From the NCBI GenBank assembly GCA_948567375.1, contig OX419756.1:33432333-33496332 (forward strand): 64,000 nt of DNA, given 5' to 3'. How positions within the stretch are numbered: the stretch's first letter is position 1; each line of letters opens with the position of its first letter. Both the position numbers and the translations under genes were made by a program. Origin of the DNA: Lunularia cruciata (lineage: Eukaryota; Streptophyta; Marchantiopsida; Lunulariales; Lunulariaceae). The notes under the pieces were generated by a model, which was not told where the DNA came from, searched no databases, and worked only from the letters and a program-made list of their open reading frames with translations. Positions 24,237 to 36,400 of the stretch are shown piece after piece.

Positions 24237-25840
24237 TTGTTTAGTATTTGAGGACTCATGCGTTCATAGCGCATGTTGTGATATACATGATGTGTACTAG
24301 TTCCAGGTGCTACTTAAGGCATGTTTCAATTTCCGTTCCTGCTTTCTACACTTCCGTTTCTCTTTTTTTATATATTTCCTTGCTTAGACTAACTTCAGTT
24401 CAATTTGTATTCGTTCATGCTTGCATTTCATATGCACATTCTCGGTTCACTACTAAATGGTTCTGGATTCCCCGATCTTGGAACGGGTTCTGCACCCTTT
24501 GTTCAAATATGTGAGCAGTATTGGCTCTCATGTCTGGCTGATTGTATTGAAATACTAGTTTTCTGTGCGTACATAACACTAGTCTTTATTCTGGCTGTAT
24601 CTTTCAGTATATCAGGCACTCATGAGTTTTCGAGCCGAAACTCGGTATGAGGGGTATTGACACTTGCTCAGCTACTTGAGGCACTGATGAAGTCGCATGT
24701 GTTTTCGTGGAGGTTTACTATGGCCACCTTCTGCTTCCCTTTGCTGTTTGGTGTCTCAGGACTCAAGTGTCCATAGCACTTTTTGCAATAAATTTAATAT
24801 CCTGTCCTCTCATATACCTATATATCCTGTCCTCTTTAGCTTCGCTCTCATTACCCTGTTACACTACGAGATGTCTCTGCAGCCACACCATCCATAAGCT
24901 CTCGCAAGGGTCCACTCCTCCATTCCCCAGCTAATTCCCTCACTATTACTTTTACTTCGCTCTTTGCCTGATTCATGGTTCGGCCTCCCGTTTCTACCGT
25001 GTTCCTACCCAACTCCAGCCTACGTTTTAATTTTCATCGTTTGCACTGCTTACTGGTGGTCTATTACATAACGTTTTATATTTCTCGCACTCGTTTGCAT
25101 AGCTGTTATCAATTTCAAGTTGTTTACTAGTCCTTTAGATGTATGTTATACTCAAACTGTTGCAATTATGCGTTTGCTGCAGGTTACATTCGATGCATTC
25201 TACTTTATGGATTTATCACTATTCTAGCATTGTGCATAAAGTGCATCTTGGTTACCGATCATTTGCATTTCATGAGTTCTGGATCACCCGTTCCCAGAAC
25301 GGCTTCTGTTCTCGTATACCTATATATCCGGTACTCTTTCACTTCGTCTCATTACACTGATACACTTCGATATGTCTCTCCAGCAGCACCATCCACTAAG
25401 CTTCCGCATCGTTCCACTCCTCCCTTCCCCAGCTAATTCCCTCCCTATTATTTTTCCCTCCCTCTTTGCCTGCTTCATGGTTCATTCCTGACTTTCGACC
25501 TCCAGTGTCTCCAGCGTTCCTACCCGACTCCAGCCTAAAGTTTAATTTCCATCGTTCATGCACCGCTTACTGGCGGTCAATTACATAATGTTTTATATTT
25601 CTCGAATTCGTTTGAATAGCTGTTATTGATTTCAAGTTGTTTACTAGTCCTTTAGATATATGTTGTTCTCAATTTGTTACAATTATTCCTTTGCTTCAGG
25701 TTACATTCGATGCATTCTACTTTATGGATTGATCACTATTCTAGCATTGCGCATAGAGTACATCTTGGTTACCGATCATATGCATTCAATGAGTTCTGGA
25801 TCACCCGTTCTAGGAACGACTTTTGCTCTCATCTACCTAT

Positions 25841-28800
25841 GTCTTTCAGTATACTACATTTAACAACTTTACTATGTTACTGTCAAATGTGTCGAGTCAG
25901 GTCCGTCCAGTCGTCGGCATGGAAGTTGGTTGTTTACAAAGGGTTCTGTATTGTCCTCCATTACTAATATGTTTCAGTAAAGAGTGGAAAGAAGTGACTG
26001 ACGTCGTTGCCCTCAGATTTTCATTCCCTACTAAATGTTGGTCTTGTATGCATTGATTTTTCTGGAGGAGCCCATCCCCGCAAATGTAAAGATCTGTGTT
26101 CACTGTAAACATTGGAAGATACTGTTGATTACTTCCAACCTCATCATGCCACACGTTTCGGCGTCATCCCGCTAACTCCGTCTGGTTCTTCTTTGCTATT
26201 AATTTGTCCCCTTTGTCTCTGAGGTATGGATTTCATTTTAAACCTTATACAGGAGATACCATAAACAGGAGTAAATAGGATTTTCTCTTTAGGAAGATCA
26301 TTAGCATCGGCCCTTAGCTCCCTTCTCTTCTAGCGCAACACCTCTCTTAGTGCGTCTGCTCACTACTCTCTTATTTCAAAACCTTTTATCTGGTCCAACC
26401 TAAGGGGATCCACTTAAAGAGTAGTGATTTTAGTTTTTTCTTCTTTCTGCTTGGTTGGTTGGTTCTCTTTAAAATATTTTGCATAGTTCATTCTTTACTC
26501 CAATTTTTTGCGCATAATACGAAATAGTTTTAATTTTTGGCTTTTGGTCAGTTTTCTTCTAAGATATCTTGCAGAGATCATTCTTGTCATTAATGTCCTG
26601 CACATGATACCAAATAATTTTTGTGGTCCGCTGATGTGGTTTAAACAAATAGTGCAAAGTGATTAAAAATTCTCCAAATATGTAAAAGTTCTCCCAAGTA
26701 GTATTTCCTATTTCTGGAACCTATATCTATGTATGCTTTAATTCTGACAAGTAGACTGTCTTCTTATCAGGTTACCTGTCTGACACTATACAATAAGCAA
26801 AATGAGGCTTTAATGAACAGCGGCCCTTAGCACGGGGCCCTAGTGAAAAGCAAAATAAGGCACTAGCGGGCAGAGGCCCTTGGCACGCGGGCTTAGTGAA
26901 GTGCATTTTTGACATACTTACTTCAAGGAGTTGTGCATTTACTTGGCTGAAGAAGAGGAAGCCTATTCTGACCCGTGAACTGTTAAGATTGAGTGGTTAT
27001 ACGGGGCGTACGCTCTAGAGCATAAGACTAGCAAGCACGTCAGGATGAAAGCTCTTTTCTCGTCTTCCCAAGATGTGCAGTTGTCTGTTGATCTAAGTAT
27101 ATTGGGGTCCAGAAAAACAGATGAGCAAAGTCCCAGTGTACTCCAGTGGCGCAACGGCTAAAAGAATTAAACTTATGTCTCTTCCGTGATAATCCTTGTG
27201 TAGATACCGAGTACGCCCATTCTGGCTTCAACTTATATAGGGAAGTGTGAGTCGTCCTGCTCCTTCAGCAAGCCACTCGGAAGCAGGCCCGGTAGGTGGA
27301 TGACCGCCGCCAAAAGACAGGATCGAACTTGTGAGATGGGGGAGCCTGTTCATTTTGCAAGATCATTTGCAACCGGTCTGTCGCATCTTTGAAAAACACG
27401 GAGCTCCATTCCCTTCTCTCTTTTGATGGGTTAAGCCTGTTTCTGACTTAATTGTACCATGTACACCACTCCCTTGTAAAGGCCTGTGAGGTTGACCCTT
27501 AGCATGAGAAATAGGAAATACCCGTAGAGAGGTCCAAATAGGAATTTGATAAAATGGCAGGAACTGAGGATGTCGTCACAAATTTTGACATTTCCTGCTC
27601 ACATAGGTGCAGAGGGGTCATGAGACGCATGGGCCCCTCGAGCTACACAATGTCCTACTCATGCATGCATCTGACATGAACTTGGAGTAAGTAGGCTCGC
27701 TACTTCCACTCTTGCATCAAATTCTGTTATTTTCAATCATATCTCCCAAGTTGTGGAGATGCTTGTTGTATCTCTACTGATGAGATGATAATTGCAATCA
27801 CGTTCAAGCAATCTTCTGGTATATTTTTGTCACTCTGTTCATAGGATACACCAGGAACTGAATAATGTAAGAAGATGAACAAGTTGTTGTCTACCTGGCC
27901 ATGCACAGGAACAGTCCTGTGTGATTTTAGCCGAGTGTTCCGTCTTCTTGACGTTGTAACCTGACCCTTAATCCTGGTCAAAATATTCTTCTGAGTCACT
28001 TACCCCATGTTGGCGTGTGCAACATTTCCGGATGGACTCTCCCATCCGTAAGTGTTCTGTTTTGTCTTTTAAATGCAGAAATAGAGTGTATAAGGTTTCT
28101 AAAGCTTTTAACCGTAGGAAGTCTTCCTCTCAGACGAATTGGATATTTAGGAACTCTCGGCTACTTTGTCAAGAATCCATCTCTAACTTGCAGTTCAGTA
28201 CTCGAGTCACCAGCATGTGGCGCAATTCTTGAAAAGTTCAACACACCACATGATCATTGTCTCAAATGGACCTAGCCGACAGCGACAAGGACAAGCTGAT
28301 TCACATCAGAATATTAGTTAAAGGACCAGGGAATTTTGATCGATTCAACCATTTCGTGCCTATCGAAGAAGATGGCAACTCCAAACTGTACTGGATTTAT
28401 TCTATTTTCTGTGCGTCTCCTCGTGTACCCTAGACTGATGCGGTCAACACATTGCTCCACGCAGATGTCATCATTCCTTCTTCATTTATATCATAAGATT
28501 CGTGTCCACATTAAGCGGACTCGGATGGTCACTCACTGACTGCATCCAAGTGTATTTGTAATGCGGTGACATAAAACGTTAATGGATACCTTATAAGAAC
28601 GTGTAAATAACCCGAATAGCTACTTCAAGGTAGATTTGAAGCCACTCCAAGTACATTTTTGGATCGTGGGACCACCGATGTACTGTATATTTCCAAACAA
28701 GTCTGTGAGCTGTACATAACCTAAACGCTTTAATTAGGTGATCTCTTAACGACTCCAACTGTTCAAGAAGAACCAATGGCAATGGCGAAGCGAAGTGCAA

Positions 28801-30137
28801 AAACCATACATCTTCTGCACACAAAGGTATGCAAGCCTCGTATCTTACGAACTAACGACTTCATAATCATTTTGTACAAGAATAGGAACTTCATACTATA
28901 CGATGTGAAGAGTTGCAATAAGTTGTTGAACATGACATAATATTTATTTATGCGCCAGTCTTGAATGTGTAAAACATTAGATCAATAACACAACGATATT
29001 ATGTTCGAAATTTGACATGGTTTCAAAAAAATGTGCCTGCTGTTCTTAGATTCCCCCAACCGGCTTTTACCAATACTCAATCCTCGATGTACCAGTGGTT
29101 GCCTTGCCTGGAACGGTATTCCATTTTGGGTTTGATGATACAAAGACTTCCGCAGCTGTCCGGTTGTAGGCTTTTTGCCTCGAAAGAACTGACGCAGAAT
29201 CCAAGCACATTAGTTGGCAATCAACTACAGAAACAACTCTCATCCATCCTGAAAGGAAGCACCGGAAAGGAAAATGGTCGACGTAACCAGTAGTTTGATG
29301 TACCCTCGATGGTCGATCACCATGAGGCGTTAATTGTGTCAATCTACTTGGTAAGCACTCCGTGATAGAAGTCCATCAAATCTCCACAATCGATGAATTT
29401 CGCTGAATGGCCCACCCGATCGTTCATCAGTCGTAATCTAAAAGATGTCGGTAGGCACTATTGAAATGAATAACAGGATCATGGTTACGGAAGTTCCTTG
29501 ATCTCCTTGATCCTGTAGATTCATTTGTGTCCTGCAAATGACGGGTATCTTGTACAGTCTGTTTCACAGATAAGCAAGTCAACCTTCTCGCTGATGATGC
29601 TACTGATGCTCGACCACGACACTTAAAACTTTTTCATGCAATTTAAAGAGGGCAAGAAACACGATCAAGGAATGTCATGTATTACCATAACAGTGGCGAC
29701 AGCTAGGAAGTCTGCTCATGATCTGGATCAAGGCAGTTCGAGGAAGGCACTTCAGATGGTACTTATAGAGCTAGTTCCGAGTTGAACTTCAGCACATTCA
29801 TTGCAATTGCTCAAGCTGTCATACTTGTAAGCAGATTTGTGTCGGGAAATACGCAAAATCAAGTAAGTGATCGTAAGTAGTCCCAGGTCTGTGTCTAGAT
29901 AGGAATTTCTTGCTTGGGCACTGGTCCAGATTTGTGCTGCGTTGATTCGATCTATCTGTATGTATTCTATGATCATTGGCATGGATCGATCTTATAAGAG
30001 TACTGCTGTCTTTTTATCGCAACGAGATCAGAGAGTTTCTGTACGTTCTGGAAACACAGAATACACTTTAGTTCGTCGCTGCGGTGTGCTGACTTTCATA
30101 ACTTGCCCCAGGTTGATCTTCAAACCAATCGGCTGAA
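25841..30137. other. Intergenic, no gene recognised
   Basis: Array similarity stops at about 25840. Several open frames of 60-93 codons occur on both strands but have no motif, no splice-compatible neighbours and no shared composition. Near 27138 there is a sequence fitting a Pol III A box, but no B box at usable distance. The last part is presumably the LURP-one-related gene promoter. Confidence 0.45.
26796..26906 (+). repeat. Diverged 52-bp tandem duplication
   Basis: Two units containing AGCGGCCCTTAGCACGGGG and AGAGGCCCTTGGCACGCGGG, each ending in TTAGTGAA or CTAGTGAA. GC-rich compared with its surroundings. No function is visible. Confidence 0.5.
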
Positions 30138-31254
30138 ATGGAGGTACCAAATGTTGTTAGCCCACAGTACTGCTCACCCGAGCATATCAAGTTGTCAATT
30201 GCAAAGAACATTGTTGACTTCAACAATGGCAACTTTGTGATCACCAATTCCAGCGGCGAAACTCTGTTCAAATTAGATCACAAGAAGGTCCTTCTCCGCG
30301 AGCTTACAATCCTGCGAGATGCAGGTGATAGCCCCGTTGTGAGCATCCACAAGAAGGTGAGATCCTCAATTGGTGAAATATGGTGCTTCGCATCACAGTA
30401 TTACAGGAGCTCGCGCAACAAATTCATGACTGATTAGCATCCCCCATAAAGCTGTGTCAGTTGACAGTTCAGATGGGGAGAAAAACTTTATTTTCAGGAT
30501 TTAGTCGCCTATCTTCTTGTCATACATGAACATCTTTACGATACCCACTGTTATTGATACGCATACTTCAGTTTCCAACTCCTCGATTGTCGTTGATCTG
30601 TAGTCCATTTCCCTTCATGACACCTACCAAGTATATCGTGATGAGGGCCACGAGGAGCTCTTCACCGTCAAGGACAAGAATATGAGAGATGGAGCTGAAG
30701 AAACTTACGAGATTCAGCTCGAAGGAGCCTCAGAGCCCGATTTCGAAGTGAAGGGTGACTTCGTTCGTCGCAACTATTCAATCATCTACCGTGGTTCTTA
30801 TGTCATTGCAGAGGTAGAGTTCATCAATTTCATACCGTAAACGAATTTACTGATCCGCTATGGGACCGGAATCTGTCAGTGATCTAATATCATTGTCAAT
30901 GATATTAGATAGTCGCTGACAATGATATCCGCGACCTATCCGCGACTATCTCGTTCACCTCTTTCTCTTCAAGTATATTCTATTGAATGCTCCTCAGTAC
31001 TGTGCATGTATTCACAAGCATGAAATCTTGGATCTTCTGAAATTCATAACCTTGGAACGTAATCGACTCTGCAGGTGGCCAAAAAACATTTCTCAATCAC
31101 GGCATGGTTGACTGGAAAGAACAAGTATGGTGTGACCATCAGCCCCAACGTGGATCAGGCATTCGTTGTTGCTGTCGTAACAATCATGGAGGCCATTCAC
31201 AACGAGGGGAAGGAGAAAGATGGCAAGGGCGACGACTCATCCGATAGCGAGTAG
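30138..31254 (+). CDS. LURP-one-related (tubby C2-like) protein, 3 exons
   Basis: Member of the plant LOR family, beta-barrel proteins related to the tubby C-terminal and phospholipid scramblase folds. The Arabidopsis founder LURP1 is needed for full basal defence against an oomycete; most members have no known biochemical role. Exons 30138-30356, 30604-30813 and 31075-31254 join on GT-AG introns with the frame kept (219, 210 and 180 nt) to give 202 residues, the usual family length. The N-terminus has the family pattern of a short lead-in, then FVITNSSGETLFKLD; the middle has SLHDTYQVYR and EVKGDFVRRNYSIIYRG; the end has VAKKHF, KYGVTISPNVDQAFVVAVVTIMEAI and an acidic Ser/Asp tail. The start is the first ATG of the frame. 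The distal part of exon 3 is tandemly duplicated just downstream. Confidence 0.92.
30882..30910. repeat. Perfect hairpin in LOR intron 2
   Basis: 14-bp arms (ATCTAATATCATTG) separated by a single base. It lies in the second intron, away from the splice sites. Confidence 0.8.
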
Positions 31255-31424
31255 AGAATCAATCACCCGTGGACAAATTTCAAGTCTCATGAGCAAATTC
31301 ATAACAATCATGGAGGCCATTCACAACGAGGAAACGAGAAGAATGGCAAGGGCGACAACTCATCCGATAGCGAGTAGAGAATCAATCACCCATGGACAAA
31401 TTTCAAGTCTCATGAGCACATTGA
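31178..31424 (+). repeat. Tandem duplication of the LOR last exon end and 3' UTR
   Basis: Two units of about 124 bp, starting TAACAATCATGGAGGCC at 31178 and 31302. Each contains the terminal codons, a TAG stop and the following UTR. The second copy lies downstream of the genuine stop, so it is probably untranslated. Small differences, including a one-base length change and G-to-A substitutions, show that it is not brand new. Confidence 0.85.
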
Positions 31425-31638
31425 AAAAGTTTCGCTTGCAGGATTGGTCCTCAAAATCTTTATTGAGATAATAAAATGCTTGCGGATTCTCATCCAGCAA
31501 TCCTGCCTTTCATCATCAATCGATCTCGTTCAATCCCACGAAAAGAAGCTGAAGTGAAGAGCTGAAATTTATGGCATGTATCGTTTCGATGAACAACCAG
31601 TGGAATGACTTCAGAAATATGTCCACATTCATTACTCA

Positions 31639-31724
31639 AACATTTTACACTATTTACATCATTTGGTACAGATTAGACGGTAACATTTTACACCATTTAC
31701 ATCATTTGGTACAGATTAGACGGT
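31639..31724 (+). repeat. 43-bp tandem duplication
   Basis: Two adjacent, nearly identical units beginning AACATTTTACAC and ending ATTAGACGGT, with one difference near the start. In the LOR 3' flank. Confidence 0.8.
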
Positions 31725-32328
31725 ATCTTAGTATTTTGTTTGCTAGATGACTACTGTAGTGTGTAGATTAGTGCTGCTACATATATGACACATTTATATA
31801 TCATCTGTGCATGTATATGTATAACAAAGTGACGACATACACGCATGACGGTGCAGTTATGTCTACCGAGCAAGTACTATGTACCGATGTTATTTTCATC
31901 GTCGTGCACAGTGTATGTGGTTTCTTCGTACTAAGTGACGCCAGGTGTCCAATCAGTACCAGTATATGATTCACATAGATGGATGCTATGTGTACCGGAA
32001 GTGTATGTCAAAATTTGCAAATAATCAGAGGTTGAACATGTCACCTGTCTTTACATTTTGTGTATATATGCTGTATACGAGCAAAATAATATGTGATAAT
32101 CACAGATGATCTTATGGAAAAAATAATCACATATACTCGCACCATAAAGTTAAGACTATATATAATATATTACACAATATCTTATTGGGATACGAAACTA
32201 TGCTTGGCATGTGTAAATAATGCTGTAGTTCTGGAATCTTTCCTTATGTAGTGGCGGTGTTATGCTTGTTCATTAGTAGGGTTGTGATGCTAGTCCTTAG
32301 GTGTGCTTAATCTATCAAAGCAACAAAG

Positions 32329-32460
32329 GCGACCGCGTAGAAAAAACGAAGGAAGGGAAGACCCCATCAAACTGTACAAACGAGAGACAAAAAAGTAAAG
32401 ACAAAAAGAAGGTAACTGGGGCTAAGCCGCAATAGAGTCTATATGAGAAATGTATACCGT
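32329..32460. repeat. Dispersed short repeat, copy 2
   Basis: Shares GCGACCGCGTAGA, AACGAAGGA.GGGAAGACCCCATCA, TGTACAA and GGGGCTAAGCC with 1252-1357, and CTAAGCC.CAATAG...ATGA.AAAT with 36284-36400. No flanking direct repeat is visible at this copy. Confidence 0.6.
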
Positions 32461-34385
32461 ACCTAAGTCTATCTAGTCACCTACACAGCATTTCCATATA
32501 AGACCTTGTATGTCATCCGTGGGTGTGGATTCTGCTCATCCGATCGCTTCCTGCACTCACTGCACATGCATTATTATATAAAGCACGAGTGAATATATGT
32601 ATAGAAGCATCTATACGCAAGCCTTTACATGCAAGTCTCTGATGTCGTATGTACTTACAGGGGTGCAGATGCATAATAGTCGATTACGATGAATATGTCA
32701 TGTAGGTATCGAGTCTACATAATTTACTGTGCTAACCCGCTTGAGATCAACGTGCGGGAGTGATTCGATCCACACTGGTTAACTTTCACAGATTGAATTT
32801 TGATGGGTCTTTGTGAAAGGTGGAAATCGCAACGATGGCCGAGGGAGACCAACAGAGGTTGACATGCAGATAAGTCTAATGTCCCACTATTTTAGTTTGT
32901 TCCACTCTAGCTTTTACATTGAAATCTTGATGGCGACTTATAGAAAGTTAAGATTGCATGAAACGATCGCGGAGGTCGACCAGCAGATGTGACAGCAGAC
33001 TAGTCTGATTCTCTCTCGGGAGATTTTAAACTGACTTTTAAACTCCAGATAAGATGAACATGACATGACATGACAAGATGATTCACAGGTTCTTTTCTCA
33101 ATTGAATGTGTTCTGTAACATCAGTTTAAGTTTTCAAAACAAGAGCAACATATACATTTTAAGATTTCGGGATGCCTCAAACACAGCAAAGCAAGTTCCA
33201 AATCTTTGAGTTGACAATTCCTTGAACATCAATGTACTCGAGGAAGCTGTCAGTTCCATTTCGTTAGGAATGATCCTAAGTTAAGATTCCTTAGTTACAA
33301 TTTGGACACTTGTTTCACATGGTGCGATAGTAACTAAGCATGCACCAGGGCCTTCTTTCTCACTGATCAAGTATCTATCACATAAGCAGAAGTCTGCTAG
33401 AGTGTCGAGATCTCTGAAGACAGGGAGTGTATACTCTTAAATAAATTGCATATGAATGATCCAAACGTAAACTCACTTACAAAGGACATGCTTTTCCTTT
33501 TTTCCTAAAGAAGTTAACAGGGTCTACAGCATCATCTTTCCACTAACTGCAGAACCCCTTCAGGGAGAATGGATCAAGGGAAAAGATGGGTGGAGCGTAT
33601 ACTGTGGGGGTTGCTTAAGTGTTCGTCGCTCTTGACTTGTCTCCAGACACAACAAAAGAGATTTATTTATAGCTACTTCACTCACACCACACAAACTGCC
33701 AAAAGCACATTCATGACACATTGACCCAACGCTGATCTCAGACCCGTCATCGCCTCATCCTTAAAAAAATCTCGATTTTACCTCCTATGGTCTTTCCGTC
33801 AAGACAGGAGGTGACCCATTATATCTAGCCGAGTAGTCGATCCTATGTGCTCTACTCATTAGATCAATAGACCCGGAATAGACTCATCAGTAGACCCGGA
33901 AGCATGAAATCTGTTGGACTTGCCGCAAAATCGTCGCCTTCAACTCAATCTGTCTACATCTAACTTCACTTCACGTTCATGTTCAGCCCAAAAGTCTGTG
34001 TCATATCCACTCTCAAACCACCAGTTTACTTCTGCTCTCTACCGTGATCAACACCTTCACAACACAAGAATAACGGGAACAAGTCCCCTCTTTTCTAACT
34101 TTCTTGACACATTTCTAGATCGGTGTAGTACAGGGTGAAAGCAAGAATAGAAACTGGAGAGTACAGTATCCTCCGCATTTGTTCGTGAGTTTCCCTCTGG
34201 AGGATCGAACAGTGGATCTTATTCCGATTTCAATGTTTACATATTATTTAGTCAACTCCTACTGTAGCCCGGATACCTATGCTCATCAACACCCCGCTTG
34301 TACCCTAAGGCTGCAGGGAGGATACGAGGAAAGATCCACCGCTTCGGTGCCAATGCTGTGACAGAGGCAGTTCCTGACCTTTCCG

Positions 34386-34421
34386 TTTGCCAGAGCTTTA
34401 TACCTATAAAGCTCTGGCAAA
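34386..34421. repeat. Perfect hairpin, 17-bp arms, 2-base loop
   Basis: TTTGCCAGAGCTTTATA, then CC, then the exact reverse complement. It has the look of a terminator, but lies about 0.6 kb before the hydrolase-NBS relic with no gene directly upstream. Confidence 0.8.
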
Positions 34422-34999
34422 TGGATTAACCTAGTACCAGGTAGTGCGGGAGAATAACACAGTGAGTGTTCGGTTCCGGAGTATAAAGTGAGGGTAATTC
34501 ACCTCTCAATCGTGCGTGAACTGCATTTGAGTTACGATTAAAATTCCTTAGCCGATATTAAGTCTCCTAATATGTCAAGTTCGATATACTGTCAGTAGAT
34601 GTAGTTGGTAGATACAGGATATTACTCAGATTACTGAAATATGGAAAATAGTACACAGTTACAGAGTGATGGTTGATAAAACTGGAAAAGTAACACTTTC
34701 AGAAACTAAAATTGCTCTTTATTTGTGCACTACGACAACATGTTTTACGTCGTATCTCCTATTGTAAATGTAATTCTCATGAGCCGATGTCTTATGAGCC
34801 AGTATTCGGTCTTCACTCTTATTCCTGTGCAGCAAATCAGTGATGCCTGTACTTCCTCTCTGAGCCTGATGGGGAACCGACCGCAGACTTGGTGTTCTTA
34901 CGTGGAGTTTGTTCCGGGGCATATGAGAAATTGTACTGAATGTCATGGGATCACGAGATGAATGCTGACCAGCCATATAGATTCCGCAGAACTTTCAGA

Positions 35000-35930
35000 A
35001 AGCTCGCATTTCTCTGTCCTGTACAATTCAAGTTTCAGGAAGACTCGTGATCGAGGAAGGTTTCGACGTGGGCTGTCGGAAGAAAAATCATTGAATGAAG
35101 AAAACTTCGTTGAATTTTCATATCAGGGTCAGATGACTAACCCTGTGGCCTTGATTGGGCACGTGCCGGAGCTATTATCCTGACGAAGTTGTGCGTGTAC
35201 GTCCAGTGAAACAATATAAATGGAAAGTCTTCAAGAATGTTTTCTAATAAGGCCAAGTACGAGGCTTTTCTAAGAAATCTGAAGGCTGTCTTTTATTTCG
35301 GAACACCGCACCAGCAATTCAAATCTTTTGAAGATCTCATTCCAAACAAGGGGGACCTTGTCTCAGACTGGAGTGAGCTGGATGTGGAAACTGCACAATG
35401 GAACAATGAGTTTAGAATACTGCGGGGACAAAAGAAATGGATGGCCTATGCCTTGGGGCCAGCAAACCAAGATACAGAGGTGAGAGACAATGACAACTTA
35501 TTTCATCTGTCCATTCTTCGTGGATGTATCGATCCATGAATCGACTTGACTGGTTTGATGGTGGTGTGAGCTCAGGAGTAAATGAAAGTCAAGGATACGT
35601 CGACGAGGAATGATATGGATGACTATTTCAGGGTGTCGGAGACTGTAGGGAATCTAAATAAGCCGGGTCTCTCGGACGTCGTCCTCCTTCAGAGCTATAC
35701 TCTGCAGAGTTAAATGTCAATTCAATCTTACTGCAAGTACAACTTTGATGTGCTAACAATGTTCAGCTGGTGCTGCAGTTGGATTGGAGAGAAACCTATC
35801 AAAAAGATCATGCGGGAAACAAATTTTTTGCATGGACTGGGAGGAATAGGGAAATCCACCCTTTGGACAGCCTTGTGCCGGGAGATTCAAGAGCTACATC
35901 ACTTTCACAAGTATTCGCGATGCTCTTAAT
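35000..35930 (+). pseudogene. Broken alpha/beta-hydrolase-NB-ARC (HNL-type) resistance gene
   Basis: An immune-receptor relic. The hydrolase part shows PVALIGH at 35139-35161, then, one reading frame over, AGAIILTKLCVYVQ, an in-frame TGA, and NLKAVFYFGTPH (about 35276-35311) running to a donor-like site at 35480. The GHxxG nucleophile elbow is therefore broken by a single missing base at the nucleophile codon itself. After an intron-like gap, 35780-35930 encodes an NB-ARC Walker A motif (GLGGIGKSTL at about 35838-35867), again in a frame that stops soon. No RNBS, GLPL, MHD or leucine-rich repeats follow. Hydrolase fused to NBS is the class reported from liverworts; mosses instead have kinase-NBS. 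Family and decay are clear; the taxon inference is moderate. Confidence 0.75.
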
Positions 35931-36283
35931 CGAGATGCTCTTCAAATTACTCTCACATCATTTTAGGAGCTGCAAGGGGTCTGGGTAGCGTGCTTCAGGG
36001 TCCCATCTTCCACTTCCACAAGTGATCTTTCGAGGGACCAAACTTCACTTCTGAGCACCTAAAACGAGAAAAACCGAGTAAAGAGGGGGCTTCTAATCTT
36101 CATAAATAACATAGAGTATGAAGACTAACTCAAGGATTGCTACATAACAACTTCAACGGTGGTCTGCTAGAAGGAAGCCACTTAACTGTAGCAAGCCGAG
36201 TCTCCAACGGATGGGCAAAGTTGCGCAGGATGGGATTACCGCGGATAAGCTCAATGAACTGCATGAGCTTAATGTCAAGAAAC

Positions 36284-36400
36284 GCGACCGCGATACCAAG
36301 AAGGATGGAACACCCCATCAAGCCAAGCCGTACAAGGATAAAACAAAAGAGATAAATTGGTGGCTAAGCCTCAATAGTATCGGCATGAAAAATATATTCC
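36284..36400. repeat. Dispersed short repeat, copy 3
   Basis: Third copy of the family seen at 1252 and 32329, with GCGACCGCG, CACCCCATCAAGCC, CCGTACAAGGA and GGCTAAGCCTCAATAG. This copy sits in a 78-codon open frame (36211-36447), but the other two copies do not keep that frame. Confidence 0.55.

Larger units (their letters stand above)
6137..25840 (+). repeat. 19.7-kb modular repeat array (modules A, B, X, Y, Z)
   Basis: A long non-coding array of diverged, reordered modules, all in the same orientation. Module A centres on a GGCACTGCGTGAGGCACTGA core, seen near 6337, 7063, 8077, 9476, 11321, 11493, 12317, 13112, 13597, 14613, 15862, 17508, 19316, 20532, 23850, 23930, 24100, 24178 and 24680. 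It is followed by about 450 bp carrying CCACTCCTCCATTCC and CGACTCCAGCCCACG. Module B has CATTCGATGCATTCTAC (near 6849, 7560, 8617, 10010, 11993, 15110, 16857, 17973, 18495, 19008, 19815, 21209, 25190, 25707), then GAGTTCTGGATAACCCGTTC and a TATACCTATATAT tail. A+B makes a unit of about 0.7 kb, present roughly 13 times; X, Y and Z are inserted between some units. Open frames in it are short and broken differently in each copy, so I call none. The plus strand is strongly T/C-biased. Confidence 0.9.
31725..34990. other. Intergenic, no gene recognised
   Basis: No conserved domain or exon chain was found. It holds one copy of the short dispersed repeat (32329-32460) and a perfect hairpin (34386-34421). 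Confidence 0.45.

Noticed and set aside
5674..25967. Many plus-strand frames of 60-135 codons in the array as members of a small secreted protein family
   Set aside because: They overlap in several frames, start at different places in equivalent modules and are broken differently in each copy. The hydrophobic, Ser/Leu/Phe-rich look is what a T/C-rich strand gives.
27138..27330. Possible tRNA or SINE: TGGCGCAACGG fits a Pol III A box and GGATCGAACTT resembles a B box
   Set aside because: The boxes are about 185 bp apart, far beyond tRNA or SINE spacing, and no cloverleaf can be drawn around either.
28015..29293. Frames near 28.0-28.3 and 29.0-29.3 kb as genes or LINE fragments
   Set aside because: No RT, endonuclease or host-domain motif could be identified. 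The resemblance to retroelement linker sequence was only impressionistic.
34386..34421. Perfect hairpin as a transcription terminator
   Set aside because: Intrinsic terminators are not used by plant nuclear genes and no U-tract follows; it fits the foldback class better.
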